DNA of 64,000 nucleotides from Eutrigla gurnardus. Lineage: Eukaryota; Chordata; Actinopteri; Perciformes; Triglidae. The DNA is taken from positions 14,580,366 to 14,644,365 of the forward strand of contig OY741264.1 of the NCBI GenBank assembly GCA_963514095.1, read 5' to 3'. Of this stretch, positions 45,073 through 56,090 are shown one piece after another. Each line of letters starts with the position of its first letter. Within the stretch, counting starts at the first letter, position 1. The position numbers were made by a program, and so were the translations under genes. Below the pieces are notes generated by a model. It saw only the letters and a list, made by a program, of their open reading frames with translations. It was not told where the DNA came from and searched no databases.

Positions 45073-47045
45073 TGAGGAATTATTACTTTCCTGCAACGAA
45101 ATGGCAGCATTAAAGGGGCAGTGACCAACTGAGCTGGGGGTTTGTGTCTCGGAGAGTGACGAAGTTCACTTAAGGTGGGCTGGCTCTTAAGGCGGACCAG
45201 CTCACCCTATGTCAAGAAGAAGATTTACATTGCTGGCCAAGATGGCTGTGTAAAGTCATCACCACATAAAAACTGCAATAATAGACAAAAAAACAAGACA
45301 GCATTTGTTTCTATGGCAGAAAAATAAATTCACACGTTTTTGTAAAACACTCAATATGATTTTTTAAAAGACAGATTAATACTAGCTCACTCACCTTATT
45401 ATTTACAGTAATAATGTGGTACACATCATCAGCTTTGACTTTGAGAAGCACATCATTTTGCTTTAGTCAACATTTAGTACAAGTCTCAATTTGCATACTT
45501 TACATGCACCATTTTCCAGCGTTATCATGCAATAAGTGAAAACATGTAGCAGTGTTTTAACTAGAGTGTGTTCTATGTGTCCAGGGAAAAAGAAGGTCGG
45601 GGATTAGAACGGAACAAGACCTCTCATCACAACATTTCTGCCCAGCTATTGAGGCTCTAAGCACACGATCGACTGGTGCCAATTCTGGCCTTATGCTTTT
45701 TGTCATGGTGCCAGCTGCAACATCCCATGGTAGGCCCCAAAATGATGCATCTTCTTTGATACATTCTTAAGTACACATCAGACACAGTCAAATATTAATC
45801 TGCCGTGCTTGCCGGCCAAACAACATCTGTCTCAAAACATGAACTAACATTCCCAGTTTTTCTTTCTTGGCTCATGAGAACATGACTCTCCAACTTCAGA
45901 ACATCCATCCGCACAGCTCTGTATACGCCTGTGCGGTTATTTAACAATTCATAAAAATTCAAATACTCAGAATAAAATGTAGCAAACAGAAGAGCAACCA
46001 TAAGCATGAAAACACATCAGATTTATTCTGCCTGCCTTGTTTACCGGTTCACGGAACACTGCATGCAAACAGAATGCAAATGCATTTGATTGAATCAGGT
46101 GATGCCGAGGTAATTGTATTTGGAGAAATGTCCAAGATTTTTTTCCATCATTATCAGTGGGGGGTTTTCTTTATGAAATCCATCTTAAACAAAAGCTATC
46201 ATCACTCCCGAGCCTTGTGATCTTCCTTTGTCACATGCGGATGTGGATGCGTCTTTAATTTCCTTTCAATTAAAAGTAAATATACGCCTTTATTTTTTTT
46301 CCCCCACTGTGAAATCCAAACAAGAGGAGTCAACATGAGCAGACAGGTGAGGAATATTCATTTATATCTGCCTGACGTCCCCCCCCCTCCCTCTTTCCCC
46401 CCTCATTGTTGATGCTGATGATGTGATTCAACAGGCAACACTGTGCCTGCATGCACACACCCACGAGTTTGTAACCACAAAAAAAGAAAAAAAAGAAAAC
46501 ACAAAACAACAACAACAACAAAAACACCTCCCTGCCGGCTTGTCTTGTTCCGAGCCGGATTGGAAAGACAAACAAACACCAAACAAGTGCAACACAACAC
46601 AAACTTAACTTCATCATTAAATGGCTGTTAATCCATGTCTCCTGTAGCTACGGTGGCTTTGATCAGAGCAAAATTGTCACCAAGACGCAGCTTTTTCATT
46701 TCTTCATATTGTGTAGTTGCCCGTCATTGTAGATATTTACGCAGTGACAGCAGTATTGCTTATTGACAGCCACTGCTGTGAATTAATTTAAATCCATGTT
46801 ACTTTCCATCAGCCCAGTGTGTCGGATGATATATCTGATGATGGGTAGGAAGCGTTTTTTGTGTATAAACTCACCTTGTAAGATATTTACACTCTTACTT
46901 TCCTCATGCTAAAATTACTAATACAACTCCAACTACCAGTATTACTGACAGCTACTGTATAAAGTGTTACTGTAATATAATTACTCTAGTAACAGGGTAA
47001 TTTAAGTCATTCTATTTTCATTCAGTCAAGTCTGTTTGGACACAA
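45073..47045. other. Non-coding stretch, nothing recognised
   Basis: Includes a C-rich patch at 46,378-46,402 and an A-rich patch with CAA repeats at 46,480-46,525, which yield the Lys/Gln and Phe/Val frames. No gene. Confidence 0.5.
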
Positions 47046-47190
47046 ACTGTATACAGTAGAGAAAGTGCACATACTGTGACATTACCCGTTGGAGTGTGGA
47101 CTACGTTTTTGAAAGCTCAAGTTCGGCTGTCACCATCTTGTTTTTTTTCTAAAGTGACACAAGACAGCCTGACAGTCAGTTCTGCTGTGC
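47046..47190 (+). repeat. Dispersed repeat, family A, copy 4 (fragment)
   Basis: Contains gtgacattacccgttggagt, gtggactacgtttttgaaag and ggctgtcaccatcttg in the family A order; shorter and more diverged than the other copies. Confidence 0.6.
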
Positions 47191-48635
47191 TAGTGGCAAA
47201 ACAAGTTAGTTGAAGGCACCTTGAGGGAGGTCAGCTGAGTAATGTCAACTATTTACTTAAGAATGAATTAAGTAACTTAAAGTCATAGGCTACCACCTGC
47301 AGGTTACATACAAAAATAATGCAATTTTGTATTAATGCATAAAATCCCTTTGATTGTGAATGTTATTTATCATTATTCTATAATTTAAGTTGGCTGGATA
47401 AAATAGTTCTCAAATGGTAATCTAATGTGGGGGATGTGCCCCGAGTGTGGGAAAACAACACACATGGCCAAAGCCTTTGGCAGTGAAAGCAGATAGCACA
47501 ATTTGGAATCAGAGTGAGACTGATCGGCTGTAATTTGATTGGCTATTTCCCAAGTAATGTTGTTGTCAATTGTCCGTCATCATAGTTGTCAGTAGTTAGT
47601 GTTTCTTTTAAAGAAGATAGTAACTGTGGTCAGTATGAACAATGTGGCTTATCCTCGACAGTACACATTTGAAGGTCTGCCCTACGATTTGAAAGATTTC
47701 TCAATTGAGCCAAAATGTATCCAATAGGTCTGCATGGCTACTATTGGATCAATTTTCAGATCCAATCCTCGCTCACTCTCTTGCTCCTGCTCACGCCTCG
47801 TCCCGACCCACGTCCGCATTTGAAACTACGAGCGGACATGACACTTGTTGCCCTGAACAGTTCAGGTGGCCTCTGCTTGCCCGACTGGTAAAGCCTGAAA
47901 GAAAGAGAAAGTCTGTCACTGAAAAGACAGATACAAAGCGGAGATTTTAGGCAAATAGTTCACCGAAATGTGTTACTGAAAACATTTTATACGAGAAATA
48001 AGCTATGCAGTTGCTGAATCTGTCTTTATTTTAGATCAACAACTGTCAGTTTAAAATATTTTCAAGAGCTTGCGAGAGGCGACGCCCCGTCTCTCCAAAC
48101 TCGCGACGCGAATGCATTGCAGGGTCAGCCAAAATCTCACTCTGAGCTAAGTTAAAAACTTGAGAGCCCTGGAACAGGTAATCTTTCGTCTTTATTGTGA
48201 TCTATAAAAACCAAACTTGACTTTGATTTCGGCAGATAACGGTAAGTGGGTGTGCTAGCTTGGTGTCTTGCTAACCTAGCTTAGCAATGCATCTTTTGGG
48301 CTGTTTCTGTCTCGCTTGCCACCCAGTTACAGGTCTTATTCTGGGACTTTGTGCCAGACAAAAGTGAGAGTAAAACTAATGACGGTGAAATAGAACAATG
48401 TATTATGTTTGATAAACGATAACAGTCTCTGTTAACTGCAGCCGAAGAAGGATGATGGCGTTGCATGTGAATATGCACATGTCAAGTTTAGTTACAACTC
48501 TGGACTTATGTAAGCTGGAAATCAATATTGACATTTAAAATGATGATTAACTTGGCATACTGGGGAATGTGGATGCACATTTTTCAATAACCATCACATT
48601 TTTTTTCTTCAATGTGCAAGAAAGGTGAAAAAGTG

Positions 48636-48639
<4 letters not shown>
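47191..48639. other. Non-coding stretch, possibly transposon-derived in part
   Basis: The region 47,440-48,280 is richer in CpG than its flanks (gaggcgacgccccgtctctc) and includes an 81-codon plus-strand frame. I suspect an old element but found no inverted ends or duplication. Confidence 0.35.

Positions 48640-48700
<61 letters not shown>
48640..48700 (+). repeat. (GT)30 microsatellite
   Basis: Sixty-one bases of pure alternating T/G. Confidence 0.97.
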
Positions 48701-48705
<5 letters not shown>

Positions 48706-48800
48706 GGGGGGATGAGGTGGTTGTGCCAAAACTAATTGCAATTAAGAAAACAAAACAAGGCCAAACTAATTATTATCTTATAAAACAAACAAAAAAGAAT

Positions 48801-48832
<32 letters not shown>
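48801..48832 (+). repeat. Poly-G run of 32
   Basis: Thirty-two uninterrupted G residues 100 bases after the GT tract. Could form G-quadruplexes; true length uncertain. Confidence 0.92.
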
Positions 48833-48835
<3 letters not shown>

Positions 48836-50034
48836 AGAGAGGAGGAGAGCAACTCACACACACCCCTGACTGAGTGACCATAAATAGTGATGTACATTTG
48901 AAAATGTATATGAGGAAATCTGGGGGACCAGAGTTTTAATGAGCCTGATGCAGCTGATAAAAAGAATAATAGCATTGTTATCTATCATTTACAGGTGCTA
49001 TGCAACCATAGTCTACAAGCTTATGTCCTTATTGTATAGCCGAAGGTAATTGTATCATATTGTGAGGACTGGACAAATTACCAGGCAGCAGTGCCAAAGC
49101 TCAGTGTTATATGTTCTTTTCTTTTTTTATTACCTTGTATGGTCTTCACTTTTAGGACCCTCTGGTATCCCTCAGGTCAAATTGAGCTGGGGCAGGTTTT
49201 TTTTTATCAATTCTGATATAAATTAAACTATCAATATATATTGTCTTTATTTCAATTTCAAACAATAGAGATAACATATATTTAATAATTACAATCAGTC
49301 TCTACTAGAACATAATTAACAACGGAAGTGTGATTCGTCATAATTGATGTCAAAAATCCACGCTACTCAAAACTTGGGTGTCATAAATTATGCTTGTCTT
49401 GCAAAAATTTAGTGAGACAATGTTTTCATTGTGTCACTTTATTTTGTGTCATGAATTGCATTCATATGTCTCGTGGTGCATATTCCGACTGAATACCATT
49501 AATCCAATCAAGCCCAATGCCAATATTACTTCTAATAAAACTACTACTGTCCCTGCTTGTTTTATTGCCATTCCTGATATTAAACCTTTTTCTTTGGATT
49601 AAATTCCACACATTGGTTTCTCTGACACAAACTTCATCCCCAGTTAAAGCAGTAAATAAAAACAACAACTCTGTGTTCAATTTCCTCAGTTCACATCAGG
49701 AAGGACACTGGTTTACCTTAAGTAATACTGAGTCAAGGACTTGATTGAATTTCACTGATGTCATTACGAGGTCACATTTCAGTGTGTAATATGATATAAA
49801 TTTAGTTACCCCCCCCCTCCCCCCTCTGTCCCTGCCCTGTGCGTGGGACTGTTGTTTGTGCTTTTAAGCTCGCCCGGTCGCAAACATGATGGATGGTCCC
49901 ATCCTTTACAAATGTTTTATTGCATCTGTCATGAGCCAAAGGTGGCGCAGGCACACTGTAAGGATATGCATGTGTGAAGCCACCACACTGCAGTAAATGA
50001 GGTATACAAGCACACACACGTACACAATTGAATC
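48833..50034. other. Non-coding stretch, nothing recognised
   Basis: AT-rich, with a C-rich patch at 49,809-49,827. Short frames have no signatures. Confidence 0.5.
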
Positions 50035-50067
50035 TCTTCTTCTTCTTCTTCTTCTTCTTCTTCTTCC

Positions 50068-50137
<70 letters not shown>
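50035..50137 (+). repeat. Compound (TTC)n-(CT)n polypyrimidine tract
   Basis: About ten TTC units (50,035-50,066) lead through cttc into about 33 CT units (50,071-50,137). One strand is all pyrimidine for roughly 100 bases, a layout able to form intramolecular triplex DNA. The Glu/Arg and Ser/Leu frames are artefacts. Confidence 0.96.
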
Positions 50138-50140
<3 letters not shown>

Positions 50141-50449
50141 CTTCCACAGGTATGCAACCCTTTGTCCAGACAAATTCAAAGCCATACCTTTGAATCAATG
50201 CAGTTCTGTGGTATATATTATACCTATATTATATCTGGAAGTCATTGCACTCTCCAACACTTCAAAGTAAAGTTCAGTTCACTTGTCATAGGGAGTCAAA
50301 AAAGGGGGAAAAGTGTATAATTTCCTCTGTGGCTTTATCTGAGCTTCATGGAGTCTTAGAAAAGAATGCTGATGATGTCATCAGCTGTTATCTTAGCTTG
50401 GGTTTGATGGCTACAAATGTATAACAGAAAGACAGGGTTACAAACTGGA

Positions 50450-50644
50450 CATACTCCCAGTGTGGAGTTTGGAAGACATGAGGCTGGGTGGGTCTATCAA
50501 AACCATGCTGTCAAGTTGCAGTATGGGAAATGTAGGATCCAGGGAATTTGGAGCTTGAGTCATACTTCGGGAATCATCACCTTACCGAGGTTTGTATGTC
50601 CCTATGATCCTGAGGGCTGTGTTGTCTGGAGCTTTGTGCTCCTG
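50450..50644 (+). mobile_element. LINE (Rex3/RTE-like), 5' part left of the inserted element
   Basis: The sequence ending ggagctttgtgctcctg joins, once the Harbinger-type insertion is ignored, to gtggggtttcccatggcaaa, which reads smoothly as the upstream part of this LINE. The left boundary is uncertain. No protein is preserved here. Confidence 0.45.
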
Positions 50645-51779
50645 GGGCCCGTTTCACAAAGCAGGTTCAACAAACTCTGAACCTAACCCTGAACTCTGAG
50701 TTGACCAACTCTGAGATGGGCAACTCTGAGTTTTCGGTTTCAGAACAGCGGTTTTGAATTAGTTCAGTCAACTCTGAGTATGTAAACTCTGAGTTACGCA
50801 CGTGCCTGCCGACTCTATAAAGCCATCATCAATGGAGCTCCGATACTACGATTCACCATGGCAACCGGGAGAGCATTATTAGATAGTACTGAGTGTTTAT
50901 GTAGAAAATGAGCTCATTTTGAGAAAGCGGAGCAACGTAACTGCAGCAAAGTAGAGATAGTTGGCGTGGCAGACAATTACTGCCCGATGTAATGTGTATA
51001 ACTGAATGAAACAGTCGATTGATCTAAAGGTAATAAGTCTTTATTTTCAGCCTTACAGAGTAACACAGTGGTGTAATGGTTAGCAATGCTGCCCCCGGTG
51101 CAGGCGACAGAGGTTCAACTCCTGTAGTTCACAAAGTAGCGCACTGAATGAATTATCATTTTCATTGGGTGTAATCCCCCCAGGGACAAAAAGAAAGTGG
51201 CTTCAGTTGAAAATTAAGCATAAGAATATTGCGCAAATACGTTGACTAAGGCATATGATTTTAATCATATTTCACATATTAAACAGTAAATATAAGCAGG
51301 TATTTCAACACAGGAATGTACTTAAACATTTCATAAATCTCTCGTTCACAAAAAAGCTAGCTCTGCAAAGAATCTGGTTGCAGATTATGTCCGCGAAATG
51401 AAATGTTGAAAATATCGGAGAATATTGTTTAGATAATATCTAATGTGATTGGAAGGAAAGGTAATCAAAATCCTCTCCCGACACAAAGCTGCTAGAATCA
51501 CTTTTATTTCCATATCAATTAGGTTGAATATGAAAGGACGGCACATTTTTTCAGAGTTGGTTCAGATTCCAAAAAAAGGCGGAGACATGTAGGGAGAAAC
51601 TCAGGGTTTGTTGAAGCAAACCTGCTAGCGAGCAGGTTAGGTTCACGGAGTATGTTACCCGGGTAACTGACTCAGATTTATGCTAAACTGGCTTTGTGAA
51701 ACCGAAAAACCAGAGTTTCCTTCATCTCAGGGTTAACTAACTCAAGGTTTTCACTAAACCTGCTTTGTGAAACAGACCC
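50645..51779. mobile_element. PIF/Harbinger-type non-autonomous element, 1,135 bp
   Basis: The ends are inverted matches, gggcccgtttcacaaagcag at the left and ctgctttgtgaaacagaccc at the right, and both are flanked by CTG (50,642-50,644; 51,780-51,782). A 3-bp CWG-type duplication is characteristic of the PIF/Harbinger group. Sub-terminal regions are packed with aactctgag (about six in the first 160 bases) and inverted ctcaggg/actcag words at the right. No transposase frame exists. It sits inside the LINE, so it is younger than the LINE copy. Confidence 0.88.
51055..51150 (+). repeat. tRNA-like (SINE-like) segment inside the Harbinger-type element
   Basis: The words tggtgtaatggttagc (A-box-like) and ggttcaactcc (a good B-box) lie about 35 bases apart, as in a tRNA gene or tRNA-derived SINE. 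The acceptor stem is not convincing, so it is not called a tRNA. Whether it is a nested SINE or an original part of the element is unclear. Confidence 0.45.
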
Positions 51780-52020
51780 CTGGTGGGGTTTCCCATGGCA
51801 AATTGGTCTCAGGTGAGGGGCCAGACTAACAATGGTTCAAAAGACCCCATGAAAAACCGAGGAAAAACAGGAGTGACCCAGCCCGGAGGAAGCCTGGGGC
51901 CCCCGTCTGGAGCCAGGCCCAGAGGGACGGCCCGTCAGCTCGGGGGAGGAACCGCTTGGGTCGGGTGCGCTGCCATATGGGTGGCAGTGAAGGCCGAGGA
52001 CCTCGACGGACCAGACCCAG

Positions 52021-53157
52021 GTGGCAGAAGTTGGCTCTGGGGACGTGGATCGTCACCTCTTGGGGGTGGAGCACTACCAGTTAGATCTGGTGGGGCTTAT
52101 CTCTACGCACAGCCTCGGCCCTGGAACCGTTCTCCTGGATAGGGGTTGGACTCTATTCTTCTCTGGAGTTGACCAAGGTGTGAGGCGCGGGCCTGCAGCC
52201 TCTGCCGTGAGGGAGACAAAGCAGCGGGTGTGGGAGGAGTTTGGAGTAGATATGGAGAAGGACTTTCGGTCGGCACCAAGGTGTTTCTGGAAAACCTTCC
52301 AGCACCTCAGAAGGGGGAAACGGGGAACCATCCGTATACAGTAAGGATGGGAGACTGTTGACCTCAACTGGAGAGGAAATCGGGTGGTGGAAGGAGCACT
52401 TTCAGGAACTCCTGAATCCGACTGACACGCCCACTACGGTAGAGGCAGAGTTGGAAGCTGATGGAGGATCATCGTCAATTTCCCTGGTGGAAGTCACTGA
52501 GGTAGTCAAACAACTTCTCAGTGGCAAAGCCCCGGGGATTGATGAGATCCGTCCAGAACTGCTGAAGGCTTTGGTGGTGGAGGGGCTCTCTTGGATGACA
52601 TGTCTCTTGAACAATGCAGGTTTCCTTCCTGGCCGTGGAACAACTGACCAGCTCTTTACTCTCGCAAGGATCCTGGAGGGGGCCTGGGACTATGCTCATT
52701 CAGTCTACATGTGTTTTGTGGACTTGGAGAAGGCATATGACCGGGTTCCCCGGGATATCTTGTGCTACGGGAGTATGGGGTGAGGGGGTCACTTCTTAGG
52801 GCCTTCCAATCTCTGTACTCCCAAAGTGAGAGCTGTGTTTGGGTACTCAGCAGTAAGTCGAAATTGTTTCCAGTGGGGGTTCGCCTCCGCCAGGGCTGCG
52901 CTTTGTCACCAATCCTGTTGTTGGTATCCATGGACAGGATATCGAGGCGTAGTCGAGGCGTAGAGGAGGGTTTGCAGTTCGGTGTGCTGCGGATTGCATC
53001 ACTGCTTTCTGCAGATGATGTGGTCCTGCTGGCATCATTGGTCTGTGACCTTCAGCACTCACTAGATCGATTCACAGCCGAATGTGAAGCGGTCGGGATG
53101 ATGATCAGCACCTCTAAATCTAAGTGCTCAGCAGGAAACCAATGGACTGCCTGCTGA
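52021..53157 (+). pseudogene. LINE endonuclease/reverse transcriptase pseudogene
   Basis: Three frames cover the remains. The first (52,021-52,344) joins an endonuclease piece (LVGLISTHSLGPG) directly to the linker (KQRVWEEFGVDMEKDF), so most of the endonuclease is deleted. The second (52,358-52,783) has KAPGIDEIRPELLKA, GFLPGRGTTDQLFTL and FVDLEKAYDRVPRDIL, the last being motif A with its catalytic Asp. The third (52,762-53,157) has GVRLRQGCALSPILL (motif B) and SADDVVLLAS (motif C, with Ser where Phe is usual). It then runs into the inverted repeat at 53,111-53,174 and ends. When intact it would nick target DNA and copy its own RNA there. Confidence 0.88.
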
Positions 53158-53174
53158 GCACTTAGATTTAGAGG
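53111..53174. repeat. Perfect inverted repeat, 25-bp arms, 14-base spacer
   Basis: The arm at 53,111-53,135 (begins cctctaaatctaagtgctca) is exactly reversed and complemented at 53,150-53,174 (ends gcacttagatttagagg). The spacer is aaaccaatggactg. The left arm and spacer read as reverse transcriptase sequence; the right arm replaces what should be the continuing coding sequence, and 3'-end LINE sequence follows at once. Confidence 0.97.
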
Positions 53175-53345
53175 ACCCAGGACTAGGTGGAGAGATTATA
53201 ACTCCACACTGGCCTGGGAACGCCTCGGGATCCCCCAGTCAGAGTTGGTTGATGTGGCCTGGGAAAGGGAAGTTTGGGGTCCCCTGTTAAAGCTGCTGCC
53301 CCCACGACCCAACACTGGATAAGCGGTAGACGATGACAGAGATGA

Positions 53346-53677
53346 GAGAGAGTCATACTAAGGATTAATGTTGGGACATCTTTAGATTACCCCTTTAATA
53401 CATCGCTGCCTTGCCTTTCATAACTAACTTCAGCAGGGCCGTGGGCCCAGGTAATACCACCCCACATCACCAATGTAAAGCATTCAGTAACCGTGCTGTC
53501 AGGCGATTTTATGACACATTGTGGCCACAGTCATTGTCATGAAGACATTTTTTTCTTTCTTTTATTACAATTTGAGTCATCACGTTAAGTCCGAATAATA
53601 TTACCAAGACTTCAACTCTGTAGTCATGCTAGTGGCACAGTCACAGTGATGCTTTGAACTACATTTTTATGACAGCA
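53346..53677. other. Non-coding stretch between LINE and family A copy
   Basis: Nothing recognised. Confidence 0.5.
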
Positions 53678-54305
53678 TCATGGACTGTATATTAAGTGGA
53701 TGTAGTTATCAGGACGTCTGCCATTGGTTTGTCGACTATGGTTTTTAACCCTCACAATTCAGCATTTTGGCAGATGGAAATGACCATTGTGCACTGTGGA
53801 GGAGCTACCAGTGGATTTGACGAGTATAAGCATCTGAGCATCAACATTACTGGATCTGGATCCATCTGGATTCTGGTGTGAAGCTGCTAACAAAGTTAGC
53901 TTCATAATTCAAGGTCAACTTTACGGCTAAGTGTTGAATTAATCTTAGTAGCTAACTGCATTGGTAGCGTGATAGCGACCTGTCAATCACAAGGTTGCCC
54001 TGCACTACAGCATTACTGCTTTATCATTTATTTCACTCGAAATTGGAGTATAACTGACTAAATGAACATCATGCTGGATGGAGGAAAACTTGGAACTAGT
54101 GATTGAGACCATAACCTTAAGTTTTAATGTTTACTGTGGTAATAAATCAAGTTAGAAGTAGGGTCATTTTCTTATTGACTTCTATGCAATCAGAATTCTT
54201 TTTGGGACAACAGGAGTCGCCCACTGATGGCCAGTAGAGAGAATGCAGTTTTAAGGCACTTCAGCATTGTCTTCACTTTTCAGAATCAACAGTTGCGGCC
54301 TAGTC
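53678..54305 (+). repeat. Dispersed repeat, family A, longest copy (copy 3)
   Basis: Begins tcatggactgtatattaagt and includes gtctgccattggtttgtcga, gcgacctgtcaatcac, gaacatcatgctggatgg, gattgagaccataacctta, tgacttctatgcaatcagaa and gcacttcagcattgtcttca. It provides the reference for the broken copy at 36.7-37.8 kb. No inverted ends are evident, so the class remains open. Confidence 0.75.
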
Positions 54306-54579
54306 AGCATGCTAAGATGCTCACTATGTCACCATGCTGATGTTTAGCAGGTAATTGTAGGTATATATTATTTGGCCATAAACCAATGACAATTACATTA
54401 AATGATATGATCATTTTATGAAAAAATACATAAAAATAACAGTGTATTACAATTCATCCCTCTATCCCTTGTAGAGCCACAATACATGAGTCTCTCTCTG
54501 ACCTGACTCATCCTGAAGGGAATCAAATATTTGAAATGTTGTGTTAATTCTTCTGGTATGGGGAAAATGTGGGAAAGTC

Positions 54580-54700
54580 CACAACCTCTTACCATCATTT
54601 TGTGTTGTGGTGGCATGTAACGTGATAATGTGGCAGCACCATGGAAATCTAACCCGTGTTTTTTGTTGCCTAAACCTAAAGTTAAATTGATTCCATAGAG
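54580..54700. repeat. Dispersed repeat, family E, fragment
   Basis: Contains ttgttgcctaaacctaaagt and gttgtggtggcatgtaacg words shared with other family E pieces. Confidence 0.4.
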
Positions 54701-55440
54701 GTGACATATCATTTTACACATTTTGTGCTCTGCAGAGGTTATGGTCATTTTTTTTCAAGTCATTGGCCTCCGTGATCTGGGGACCATGAATGTCTGTATA
54801 CATAACATGGCAATCCATCCACTAGTTAGTGAGTGTTAATGTGGCTAAAAGTCCTCAGAGAGGTCGCTCAGCCAGAAAGGGACCTGCCCATGCTCTATGT
54901 GCCCCAACCCCTTTTGAGTCCTCTTATGACCCGGATTCAACAGGGTTAAAGATAACAGAGATGGCACTGTTCATTGTTTCCGTCTCGAGTTATGTCATGA
55001 GAATAAATACAACTGTGCAGGTGCAGCTTTGGCTTTGGTTTGGTTTACAAATCTAATCAAGCCCTTAGACCTGCTTCGGGTCCATCTCGAGGTCACAGCA
55101 TTGGCCTGTACTCCCAGCAGGAAATACAGTTATTGCTCCTTTGTGATAGAACACTTTTTTATCTGGACAGGGCGGCGTCTGTGGGGTGGCGGCTTGTCTC
55201 TCCCACCCTGTCTGTCTCTTTAAGGCTGCTGCAAAAGCCCAAGGTGAGTTATAGAGTTGTACAGCGGCCGACGATCTTCCTTGCTGCTGTTTGTTGTTTT
55301 GACCCTGCACCATCGCAAGAATTTTTGAATAACAGATCTCGCCGTCCTGGATGTTTTTCAGGGGAGGCCTCATGCAAAATTAATAGGGGTGGCACATTTT
55401 ATTGAAGTTTGATTTAAAGAGGGGGTGGGGTAAAAATGGA
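54701..55440. other. Non-coding stretch holding a candidate exon
   Basis: Apart from the splice-flanked segment at 55,171-55,243, nothing is recognised. The 121-codon plus-strand frame from 55,040 crosses that segment in a frame other than the best one, and shows no family signature. Confidence 0.4.
55171..55243 (+). other. Candidate 73-nt exon
   Basis: Acceptor-like cttttttatctggacag precedes and a near-perfect donor, caag/gtgagt, follows. The frame from the first base is open (GGVCGVAACLSHPVCLFKAA). No protein family is recognised and no partner exon is known. Confidence 0.2.
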
Positions 55441-55470
55441 GGACAGAGAGAGAGAGAGAGAGGAAGAAAA
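55441..55470 (+). repeat. (GA)n tract
   Basis: Short GA repeat in a purine-rich stretch that extends to about 55,495. Confidence 0.85.
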
Positions 55471-55499
55471 GGCAGGAGAGAAAGAGAAGGATGTTGTCA

Positions 55500-56059
55500 T
55501 AAATTATTTTACTCATATCCAGCTTTGCCGATGTATGTTGTATTGGTAAATAATGCATCATCCCAGCGCATAATTAGGACAACGGCACTATTCTTTCCCC
55601 TCACTCATGCTTCCAGATAACTCCGTAGCTGTTGTTTGATTCCTCCTCCTCTTTAACAGACGGGGAGGCCGCCTGATTGATCTGTGGAAAAAAAGACTCA
55701 CTAAATGGCCTTTAAGCACCGCTGCAGTTCTCGCACGGTTTGTGTGAACACATTGATTTTTTTTTTTTTTTTTTTTTAAATTCACATTCAGATCTAAATG
55801 ATATAGGTTATCATGTGAATGCTCATTATCATTTAGACACCAAATAAGAAAAGGTAATGTGTCCTAGAACACGGGAGGTGCCCCGGTAATGTTTGTCGCC
55901 AGTGAGGTACATGTACATTGGCTCTGCAGATTCATTACAGCTCGATACGCTGCCGCCATTGATTCTAACGCAATGTGACAAAATGCAAAGCCTGTTAAAA
56001 GAAAGGCGGTAAAAAAAAAAAAAAGACTGGGAAGAAGAGGAGGTTATTATTTAATACAT

Positions 56060-56090
<31 letters not shown>

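Larger units (their letters stand above)
51783..53345 (+). mobile_element. LINE retrotransposon remnant, Rex3/RTE-like
   Basis: Contains, in order, an upstream leader, a trimmed endonuclease fragment, linker, reverse transcriptase motifs and the 3' tail (ggataagcggtagacgatg). The stretch cagggctgcgctttgtcacc (52,891-52,910) resembles the conserved reverse-transcriptase site that I remember as diagnostic for Rex3 of fishes. The short tail with gatg-like words also suits Rex3. Large internal deletions and frameshifts make it dead. It is split by the Harbinger-type element at 50,645-51,779. Confidence 0.85.

Noticed and set aside
49802..50320. Glu/Arg-rich and Ser/Leu-rich frames of 80 to 127 codons
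   Set aside because: They translate the TTC/CT tract; neither strand shows a gene signal around it.
51055..51150. A true tRNA gene
   Set aside because: B-box is good, but acceptor and anticodon stems do not pair convincingly and it lies in a transposon.
50645..51779. Long terminal repeat retrovirus-like element
   Set aside because: The ends are inverted, not direct; 3-bp CTG duplication and no gag/pol frames.
51783..52142. 119-codon frame resembling a Gly/Arg-rich protein
   Set aside because: It lies in the GC-rich leader of the LINE, where other frames are also open; treated as part of the dead element.
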